A stretch of 54,666 bases of DNA from Alphaproteobacteria bacterium (lineage in GTDB: Bacteria; Pseudomonadota; Alphaproteobacteria; Thalassobaculales; Thalassobaculaceae), in assembly GCA_024742275.1 (NCBI GenBank), contig JANSYS010000025.1:1-54666 (forward strand), given 5' to 3'. A program made the translations under genes and the position numbers. The notes beneath the pieces are model-generated. The model searched no databases. It was not told the origin of the DNA and was given only the letters and a program-made list of their open reading frames with translations. Shown here piece by piece: positions 48,858 to 54,666 of this stretch. Position 1 is the first letter of the stretch. Each line of letters starts with the position of its first letter.

Positions 48858-48867
48858 ATGTATACAG
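48858..48867. promoter_or_regulatory. Third TGTATACA site before gntR
   Basis: ATGTATACAG contains the 8-base palindrome TGTATACA, identical in core to the first operator, 45 bases before the GntR start. It could allow autoregulation. Confidence 0.5.
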
Positions 48868-48910
48868 CCAGCAAGCCACGTCCCGACGCGCATCCGCAGG
48901 CGCCTGAAGG

Positions 48911-49651
48911 ATGGCGGCGCCGACTCGAGCGGATCGGGGCGGATCACAGACGCTTAAGGCGCTGCTTGGCATCCGCGAGCTGGTGTTCTCCGGCGCGATC
49001 GGTCCCGGCGAAAGACTATCAGAGGTGATCCTGTCTCACCGCCTGAGCCTGTCGCGTACGCCGATCCGCGCCGCCCTCGCCCAACTCGAACAGGAAGGCG
49101 TGCTCGAGACGATCCCGTCCGGCGGCTACACCGTCCGCGGGTTCACTCAGGCGGACGTCGCGGACGCGATCGAACTGCGTGGCGTTTTGGAGGGGACGGC
49201 GGCGCGGTTCGCGGCCGAGCGCGGCGTCGCCCCCGTTCGCCTTCAGGCGATGCACGCCCTTCTCGCAGAGATCGACACGATCGTCGCCGAACCGCAAGAA
49301 ATGGACTTCAGCGCCTATATCGACCGCAACGGAGAGTTTCACGAACTTCTGCACACGCTGTCGGGCAGTGACACGCTTCGTCGAGAACTGGCCAGGGTGA
49401 TGAAGCTGCCGTTCGCCTTGCCCAATGCCTTTGTCACCGCACAGGCACAGATGCCGGAGATCCGTGCCTCCCTCGTCGTGGCTCAGGCGCAGCACCGCGC
49501 GATCGTAGATGCGATCGAGTTGCGCGAAGGCGGCCGTGCCGAGGCTCTGGCTCGGGAACATGCAAGGCTTGCGCGCAACAACCTGGATGTTGTGATCGAG
49601 GATAGAAACCTCATGACCAAGGTACCCGGCCTCGCCCTGATTTCTACATGA
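48911..49651 (+). CDS. GntR-family (FadR-type) regulator
   Basis: The 246-residue product has an N-terminal winged helix (IRELVFSGAIGPGERLSEVIL; SRTPIRAALAQLEQEGVLE) and a C-terminal FadR/FCD ligand domain (VADAIELRGVLEGTAARFAAE, with later His residues in EFHELLHTLS and QHRAIVDAI). It most likely senses a small acid and controls the TRAP transporter genes that follow 109 bases downstream, as well as itself. The ATG at 48911 has a close AAGG. Confidence 0.88.
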   Translation: MAAPTRADRGGSQTLKALLGIRELVFSGAIGPGERLSEVILSHRLSLSRTPIRAALAQLEQEGVLETIPSGGYTVRGFTQADVADAIELRGVLEGTAARFAAERGVAPVRLQAMHALLAEIDTIVAEPQEMDFSAYIDRNGEFHELLHTLSGSDTLRRELARVMKLPFALPNAFVTAQAQMPEIRASLVVAQAQHRAIVDAIELREGGRAEALAREHARLARNNLDVVIEDRNLMTKVPGLALIST

Positions 49652-49760
49652 GGCTTGGGGATGAATACCGCCGTCGACTCCGTTTTTGAGACGTGGTGCA
49701 GTCGGCCCACGATTTTGCAGTTCGACTGAACAAGAACCGACCCATAGGGAGGACGAGAGC

Positions 49761-50789
49761 ATGCTCAAGAAACTGATTTCGGCCGGTGTCGTTGCCGCCG
49801 GTATGATGCTGGTCGCCACGCCGACGACCGCCCAGGAAGTAACTTTAAAGCTGCACCAGTTTCTGCCGCTGAGAGCCGCCATTCCCGATCGTTTCATCAC
49901 CCCATGGATCGAGCGTGTGCAGTCGCAGTCCGACGGCCGGATCAAGGTCGAGCACTACCCGTCCATGCAGCTCGGCGGCAAGCCGCCGGAACTGGCACAG
50001 CAGGTCACGGATGGGGCTGTTGATATCGTGTGGACCGTGATGGGCTATACACCCGGCCGCTTCCCCCGCGCCGAGGCTTTCGAACTTCCGTTCATGGTCG
50101 CAACGGCCGAGGAAACCTCAGTCGCCTTCCAGAGATACGCCGACAAGCATATGCAGGACGATTTCCCCGGCATGCAGGTGATCGCCGTGCACACCCACGG
50201 TCCCGGACTCATTCACTCGAAGACACCGGTTCGCAGCCTGGAGGACCTCAAGGGCATGAAACTGCGAGGCCCGACCAGGGTCATCACAGGCATGCTCGAC
50301 GAACTTGGCGCCGTGGCGATCGGCATGCCGGTTCCGGCGGTTCCGGAAGCGGTCTCCAAGGGCGTGATCGACGGGGCGGTGATCCCCTGGGAAGTGACCT
50401 TGCCGCTCAAGATGACGGAGCTGGTCACCAACCATACCGGCTTCTCCGGTGACCGCGGTCTGTACACCGCGACCTTCCTGTTCGCCATGAACAAGGCACG
50501 CTACGACGCGCTGCCGAACGATCTGAAGAAGGTGATCGACGACAATTCCGGTGTCGAGGCTGCGCGTCTGGCCGGTCGGGCGATGGACGAGGTCGACAAG
50601 ATCGGCCTCGCAAAGGCGCAGCAGTCTGGGAACACCATCATCACGTTGGATGCGGCGGAAACCGCCCGCTGGAAGGAAGCGGCCAATCCGGTGATCGACA
50701 ACTGGATCGCAGAGATGGACGGCAAAGGCATCGACGGTGCCGCTTTGGCCCAGGACGCCCGAGACCTGGTGGCCGCCGGAACCAAGTAA
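49761..50789 (+). CDS. dctP: TRAP transporter substrate-binding protein DctP
   Basis: The 342-residue product is a periplasmic binding protein of the DctP family. The signal peptide MLKKLISAGVVAAGMMLVA ends near TTAQ at residue 25. Family blocks are VEHYPSMQLGG, GLIHSKTPVRSLEDLKGMKL and GAVIPWEVTLPLK. It captures an organic acid for the DctQM permease. GGAGG precedes the ATG. A terminator-like hairpin follows. Confidence 0.93.
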   Translation: MLKKLISAGVVAAGMMLVATPTTAQEVTLKLHQFLPLRAAIPDRFITPWIERVQSQSDGRIKVEHYPSMQLGGKPPELAQQVTDGAVDIVWTVMGYTPGRFPRAEAFELPFMVATAEETSVAFQRYADKHMQDDFPGMQVIAVHTHGPGLIHSKTPVRSLEDLKGMKLRGPTRVITGMLDELGAVAIGMPVPAVPEAVSKGVIDGAVIPWEVTLPLKMTELVTNHTGFSGDRGLYTATFLFAMNKARYDALPNDLKKVIDDNSGVEAARLAGRAMDEVDKIGLAKAQQSGNTIITLDAAETARWKEAANPVIDNWIAEMDGKGIDGAALAQDARDLVAAGTK

Positions 50790-50808
50790 CTTCGCCGTAC
50801 AGCATCGG

Positions 50809-50839
50809 AAGAGGCAGGCGACTCTCTAGCCTGCCTCTT
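50809..50839 (+). terminator. Hairpin between dctP and dctQ
   Basis: AAGAGGCAGGC pairs perfectly with GCCTGCCTCTT (11 pairs) around a 9-base loop, followed by a pyrimidine-rich run. It probably causes partial termination, giving more binding protein than permease. Confidence 0.7.
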
Positions 50840-50910
50840 TCTCTTCCTCTTCGCGGTAGCTCCGTTGAGCGGAGTTTTCTAGGGTGGCGCGCTCGGCTCA
50901 GGGGAACAGC

Positions 50911-51444
50911 GTGTACCAATCGATCGACACACTACTGAAGGCGCTATCCCGGATCCTCGCCCTGATCGGCGGGGGACTGCTGCTCGCTGTGACGGCGCTC
51001 GTCGTCGTAAGCGTGGGAGGTCGGGCGCTGATCTGGGCCGGGCTTGGCCCCGTCCCCGGCGATTTCGAGCTGGTCGAGTCGGCGACGGCCCTGGCCATCT
51101 TCTGCTTTCTTCCCTGGTGCCAGATGGAGCGTGGCCATGTGTCGGTCGACGTTTTCGCCGACTGGTTAGGCCCTCGGATCGATGTCGTCCTACAGATCGC
51201 CTTCAACATGCTGATAACCGCCGCCGCCGCCTTCATCCTTTGGCGGCTCTGGGCCGGCATGCAGGACAAGATGCTGTACAACGAGACGACGTTCATCCTC
51301 CAGTTTCCGGTCTGGTGGGGATACGCCGCCTGCGTACCCGTCGGCACCGTCTTCGTTCTGGTCGCGGCCTGGAGCGTTGTGCGCAGCGTTGTCGACGCAC
51401 GTGCCGTGTTCTCCGGAACGGATACGACCGGGGAGCGGGGCTGA
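50911..51444 (+). CDS. dctQ: TRAP transporter small permease DctQ
   Basis: The 177-residue product has four membrane segments and the DctQ pattern (ALAIFCFLPWCQMERGHVSVDVF). I chose the GTG at 50911, with AGGGGA eight bases upstream; a GTG at 50884 would add nine residues with a poor site. Its stop overlaps the dctM start (TGATG). Confidence 0.88.
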   Translation: MYQSIDTLLKALSRILALIGGGLLLAVTALVVVSVGGRALIWAGLGPVPGDFELVESATALAIFCFLPWCQMERGHVSVDVFADWLGPRIDVVLQIAFNMLITAAAAFILWRLWAGMQDKMLYNETTFILQFPVWWGYAACVPVGTVFVLVAAWSVVRSVVDARAVFSGTDTTGERG

Positions 51445-52754
51445 TGGACAAGCTCGAGATCGCGCTCTGGTCGTTCCCCGTTCTGCTGCTGCTGATCGGG
51501 CTGCGTATGCCGATCGGTCTCGCCATGCTGTCGCTCGGCATTGCGGGCTCGGTGCTGGTCAACGGCACCTGGCTGCCGGTGATGTCGCAGATGAAGTCGA
51601 TGGCCTACGACACCTTCTCCAACTATTCCCTTGGCATCATTCCTCTGTTTCTGCTGATGGGGCAGTTCGCGACCCATGGCGGTCTGTCCAAGGCGCTGTT
51701 CGATGCCGCCGAGTCCTGGCTTGGCCATCGCAAGGGCGGCGTGGCGATGGCCGCGGTCGGCGCCTGCGGCGGGTTCGGCGCGATCTGCGGCTCATCTCTG
51801 GCGACGGCCGCAACCATGGCACAGGTCGCGCTCCCGGAGCTGAAGCGCTTCGGATATTCCGGCGCGCTGTCGACCGGCGCTCTGGCGGCCGGCGGCACGC
51901 TTGGGATCCTGATCCCGCCCTCGGTGGTCCTGGTGATCTACGCCATTCTCACCGAACAGAATATCGCCAAGCTCTTCGTGGCCGCGACCGTGCCGGGAGT
52001 CCTCGCCGCGCTCGGATACATGCTGGCGATCGCCGTCTACGTCCGCCTGCGCCCGGACAGCGCCGGTCACCGCGACCCGGCACCGATGGCGGAGCGGTTC
52101 CGCGCGCTTTGGCGTATCTGGCCGGTACTTGCGGTGTTCGCCGTGGTCGTCGGCGGAATCTATGCGGGCCTGTTCACCCCAACCGAAGGGGCCGCCTTCG
52201 GCGCGGCCGGTACCGGCCTGATCGCCTTGCTCAACCGCGGCCTGACCTTGGAGAAGCTGCGCACCTCGCTGCTTCAGACCGCGAACGCCACAGCCATGAT
52301 CTTCTTCATCGTGCTGGGAGCCGCCGTGTTCAACACCTTTCTGGCCTTTGCCCAGCTCCCCCAGGAAGCCGCGAATTGGGTCACCGATCAGGGTTTCACA
52401 CCCTACACCGTACTCCTAGCCGTTCTACTGCTGTACCTCGTGCTCGGCTGCTTCATGGATTCGCTGTCCATGATCCTGCTCACCGTGCCCATCTTCTTCC
52501 CCGTAATGACCGAGCTCGACTTCGGGATGGATCCGGAGGCTTTCGCGCTCTGGTTCGGTATTCTGGTGCTCATCGTGGTGGAGGTCGGGCTAATCACGCC
52601 GCCGGTGGGCATGAACCTGTTCGTCATCAACTCGATGGCCGGCAACGTCCCCATGGCGCAAACCTATCGGGGCACGCTGCCGTTTCTGGTCAGCGATCTG
52701 GTGCGGGTCGCCATCCTGGTCATGTTCCCCGCGATCACCTTGTTCCTGGTGTGA
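51444..52754 (+). CDS. dctM: TRAP transporter large permease DctM
   Basis: The 436-residue product has about a dozen membrane segments and DctM blocks such as GGFGAICGSSLATAATM, GTLGILIPPSVVLVIY and GLITPPVGMNLFVI. It forms the sodium-coupled channel for the substrate delivered by DctP. It is translationally coupled to dctQ. Confidence 0.94.
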   Translation: MDKLEIALWSFPVLLLLIGLRMPIGLAMLSLGIAGSVLVNGTWLPVMSQMKSMAYDTFSNYSLGIIPLFLLMGQFATHGGLSKALFDAAESWLGHRKGGVAMAAVGACGGFGAICGSSLATAATMAQVALPELKRFGYSGALSTGALAAGGTLGILIPPSVVLVIYAILTEQNIAKLFVAATVPGVLAALGYMLAIAVYVRLRPDSAGHRDPAPMAERFRALWRIWPVLAVFAVVVGGIYAGLFTPTEGAAFGAAGTGLIALLNRGLTLEKLRTSLLQTANATAMIFFIVLGAAVFNTFLAFAQLPQEAANWVTDQGFTPYTVLLAVLLLYLVLGCFMDSLSMILLTVPIFFPVMTELDFGMDPEAFALWFGILVLIVVEVGLITPPVGMNLFVINSMAGNVPMAQTYRGTLPFLVSDLVRVAILVMFPAITLFLV

Positions 52755-52846
52755 CCGCGACGGGAGTGCCGACCGGCACCGCAGCGATGCAACGCGACGA
52801 ACCGCCGGCGCTCTGCTAGCGTGCCATCTTCATTGCCGGTGCTGCC

Positions 52847-53062
52847 ATGGACCCGAAGCCCCGCTCTCCCAGCGATACAGACAAGCCGACCGGAAAAGCG
52901 AAATCCGCCGCCCCCTTGCGTTGGGCCGGGCACGGCCATATCGGCGCCTTCCTGATGCAGGTGGGGATCCTGATCGGCGTCAATCTGGCACTCTGGGGCG
53001 TGGTTTTTCTGATGGCGCTCAAGTTCGCCGGCGTCATCGGCGTACCGGAGCCGGGTCAGTAG
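52847..53062 (+). CDS. Small single-pass membrane protein, 71 aa
   Basis: The 71-residue product has a basic, Pro/Ser-rich N-terminus and one membrane segment (FLMQVGILIGVNLALWGVVFLMALKF cut to about residues 35-60). Codon use is like that of neighbouring genes, supporting a real gene, but the ribosome site is weak. Function unknown. Confidence 0.5.
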   Translation: MDPKPRSPSDTDKPTGKAKSAAPLRWAGHGHIGAFLMQVGILIGVNLALWGVVFLMALKFAGVIGVPEPGQ

Positions 53063-53654
53063 CGCCGGGCCTAGATCAGGAACGCGACCATGGTGCGGCC
53101 GGCGTATGCGGCCCGTTTCCCCTACTTTGCATCGCCGCTCTGGATGTCGACACTGAGGCCGTGATCCGGCGCTGATGCCCATGACCGTTCAAAGTGGACA
53201 CCAGGCGGGAGCGGACACGGTGGCGGCAAGACGATGACCGCATTGGTCTGATGAGGACAAGCGGCGGATTGTGGCCGCGGGACATGCTCCATCCTTTTCC
53301 GTGTCGGCGATTTCGGATCAATGCTGACGAGTTCGAGAAAATCAGAAATAGAAGTCCAGACGAGGACGCGTCACCTCTCCACATGGTAGTGCAACTAGCA
53401 AACCGCGCCTTCCGCGCCGGCTTCGACGCAGACGGACGGTGACGTTGAAGCAAATTCGGAAAGTTCGGCGGATTCCATTCTATTCCTAAATCAATTCAAC
53501 GCTCTAGAAACCTGTTGGAATGAGCTTATCCGCTCATGTCAGACCTGCATGGAGATGATTCTGAGAAAGCAGTGAAGATTGAATTGACCCGGGTGCAAAT
53601 GTAATCTATCTATGCGTGTATAACGCATAATTTTTCTATATAAGGGAGTTGAAC
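53063..53654. other. Gene-poor stretch with transposase fragment
   Basis: These 592 bases hold a short transposase-like fragment near 53230-53330 and become AT-rich toward 53640, before the next gene. Around 53490-53560 the sequence TCTAGA and flanking bases resemble the edge of a dispersed intergenic repeat. No intact gene is supported; one 82-codon frame at 53194-53442 is weak. Confidence 0.4.
53233..53335 (+). pseudogene. IS66/IS3-type OrfA helix-turn-helix remnant
   Basis: One forward frame reads DEDKRRIVAAGHAPSFSVS, preceded in another frame by RTRWRQDD. Together these resemble the N-terminal RRRW-x-DEDKRRIV...SVSAVA helix-turn-helix of IS66 or IS3 accessory transposases. The frame stops soon after, so it is at most a fragment. 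Confidence 0.35.
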
Positions 53655-54398
53655 ATGTTGCACCAACCTCTGCCTCAATACCTGAACAAGTTGAATCAAG
53701 ACGATGATGCCCTCAGAGCGTTTTTGGCAGATCCAATCAAGGAAGCGGATGCGGCCAATCTTTCCAAGGCAGAACGCGCCGTGTTGCGCCGGGTGGTCAC
53801 TACTGGCAGCAATGGATCTGTCAATGGGTATTCGATTGTAAAGCCGCTGGCCGCATACCGTCAGGCAGTCCAGCTTATGCAGAATGTCATTCACAACAAT
53901 ATGGGGGGTGCGCTTGCTTCAGGCGCCGGTGCAGACCACACCGTCTTAGTTTATCTTCAACAACAATACGCTAACAACCTGCCACACTATCCCAATGGCA
54001 CCTATAGTTGGTGTCAGTATTTTTATGGGAACGGTGACACGATTGGCGAAGTCATGGATGACATTGCGGCCAACAACCCAAACTTCTCTTACACTAACTT
54101 AGCGAACGACCCGAGCACAGGACAGCCGCTTACCGTGCCAATCATCAAGTCATTTACAACCTATGGCACAACCTACACCGCGCCCCCGACTGCCACCGCT
54201 GGTGTGCCGTTCTGGTTCTGGAGCGTGGACGGTAAAGCCAGCCCAACCGTCATCCACGGATCGGGCGCGAACAAAAGCTACTACGACCACCAACTCCAGC
54301 CGGGTCAGACCATCGTCTGGCAAATCATCGCGCCAACCAAGCGCGGCTTTCCTCACTGTGAGCTAAGCGATGGCACGCATGCAAGAGCACTGGCCTAG
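53655..54398 (+). CDS. Unknown 247-aa protein with LigA-like/precursor-like N-terminus
   Basis: The first 45 residues (LPQYLNKLNQDDDALRAFLADP...LSKAERAVLRRV) resemble the short helical LigA-like domain seen in ring-opening dioxygenase subunits and in leader-like parts of some peptide precursors. The rest is Asn/Thr/Tyr/Gly-rich and beta-like (TATAGVPFWFWSVDGKAS; QLQPGQTIVWQII), with no signal peptide. AAGGGAG precedes the ATG at 53655. Base composition is lower in GC than in the neighbours, and transposase fragments flank it, suggesting recent acquisition. Function unknown. Confidence 0.65.
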   Translation: MLHQPLPQYLNKLNQDDDALRAFLADPIKEADAANLSKAERAVLRRVVTTGSNGSVNGYSIVKPLAAYRQAVQLMQNVIHNNMGGALASGAGADHTVLVYLQQQYANNLPHYPNGTYSWCQYFYGNGDTIGEVMDDIAANNPNFSYTNLANDPSTGQPLTVPIIKSFTTYGTTYTAPPTATAGVPFWFWSVDGKASPTVIHGSGANKSYYDHQLQPGQTIVWQIIAPTKRGFPHCELSDGTHARALA

Positions 54399-54438
54399 AG
54401 CAGTTTTAGCGGCACACTTAAGGCTCTATACGGCTGTT

Positions 54439-54454
54439 GGCGCCAAATGGCGCC
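54439..54454 (+). terminator. Short GC hairpin after 247-aa gene
   Basis: GGCGCC-AAAT-GGCGCC forms a perfect 6-pair stem with a 4-base loop, 40 bases past the stop. There is no T-run, so its role is uncertain. Confidence 0.3.
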
Positions 54455-54540
54455 ACGGCCTTGGGCGTCGATCCCAACGACGGTTGTGAGCGTCCGGCAC
54501 AGCAGCCCTCCTGCTCGGTGTCCACTAGAGCATTTTCCGA

Positions 54541-54666
54541 TCACTCCGGCTCATATCCAGTTGCGGTGAAGTAGTTTCTGACCTCGATTGGCGAGATAGT
54601 GTCGACCGCGTCTCGGGCGGCGTTCAAGAGATCGGTGACGGTTCGGGCTGCGGCTTTCTTCAGGAG
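54541..54666 (-). mobile_element. IS630-family transposase, C-terminal part
   Basis: The minus strand encodes a frame entering from beyond the window and ending LLKKAAARTVTDLLNA, then SPIEVRNYFTATGYEPE and a stop. This is the characteristic C-terminus of IS630-family transposases (...NYFxxxGYE). Just outside, CTAGAGCATTTTCCG at 54525-54539 looks like the element end, with the TA dinucleotide typical of IS630 targets. The rest lies outside the window. Confidence 0.8.

Larger units (their letters stand above)
48435..48910. other. Intergenic region with CtrA-like box and GntR operators
   Basis: No convincing gene lies in these 476 bases. The left end carries a CtrA-like box for the 347-residue gene; the right part carries three TGTATACA/CGTATACG palindromes in front of the GntR gene. 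Short frames present are rich in Arg and Ser and look spurious. Confidence 0.5.

Noticed and set aside
53194..53442. 82-codon frame in the gene-poor stretch
   Set aside because: Rare codons and an Arg-rich start; part of it overlaps a transposase fragment better read in another frame.
54395..54410. CTAGAGCAGTTTT as a second IS630 end
   Set aside because: It resembles the end near 54525 but differs in sequence and lies on the wrong side of the hairpin. It may be an ordinary dispersed repeat, so I leave it uncalled.

Overview
The window looks like chromosomal DNA of a motile, high-GC alphaproteobacterium, most plausibly of the Rhodospirillales. The main reasons are a CtrA/ChpT pair embedded among chemotaxis and flagellar genes, an iscR-sufBCDS-sufT-sufA operon, the opgG/opgH glucan pair, a soxBDAG operon and a TRAP transporter. 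Species-level placement is not possible from the sequence alone.

Layout. 0.3-2.9 kb: a groES-groEL pair whose GroEL lacks the GGM tail, then a hypothetical gene. 2.9-6.5 kb (minus strand): hflK-hflC coupled to a cytoplasmic trypsin-like protease, a DUF1488 gene and a 56-residue small gene. 6.5-9.9 kb: an accessory patch with AT-rich gaps, a tight operon of small unknown proteins ending in a transglutaminase-like protein, a small membrane protein and a broken IS6-type transposase. 9.9-15.5 kb: a racemase-superfamily protein with a class I amidotransferase hydrolase, then opgG and opgH. 15.7-21.9 kb: the SUF iron-sulfur operon with its IscR regulator and a readable promoter. 22.0-22.9 kb: a DMT transporter.

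23-29.5 kb: fliJ, fliI, ctrA, cheR, cheB, cheY, cheW and chpT, a compact cell-cycle/motility module. 29.5-35.4 kb: a DUF3553 protein, a DUF364-type protein, a secreted monoheme protein, a CoA ligase with a citryl-CoA-lyase-like protein, and a lipoprotein. 35.4-40.2 kb: mobA and moaA (molybdenum cofactor), a small secreted protein, NAD kinase coupled to an FAD oxidoreductase, and a MAPEG protein. 40.4-45.5 kb: heterotetrameric sarcosine oxidase. 45.5-48.4 kb: a second chemotaxis set (cheW, cheY, cheR) headed by an unknown 347-residue protein. 48.9-52.8 kb: a GntR regulator next to palindromic operators, then a DctPQM TRAP transporter. 52.8-54.7 kb: a small membrane protein, transposase remnants, an unusual 247-residue protein and the end of an IS630-family transposase that runs off the window.

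The most system-like signal is the two-part chemotaxis/CtrA network. Paralogous CheW, CheY and CheR occur in two loci about 18 kb apart. TTAACC-type CtrA-like sites lie upstream of ctrA, chpT, the second cheW and the unknown 347-residue gene. That unknown gene is the best candidate here for an undescribed component.
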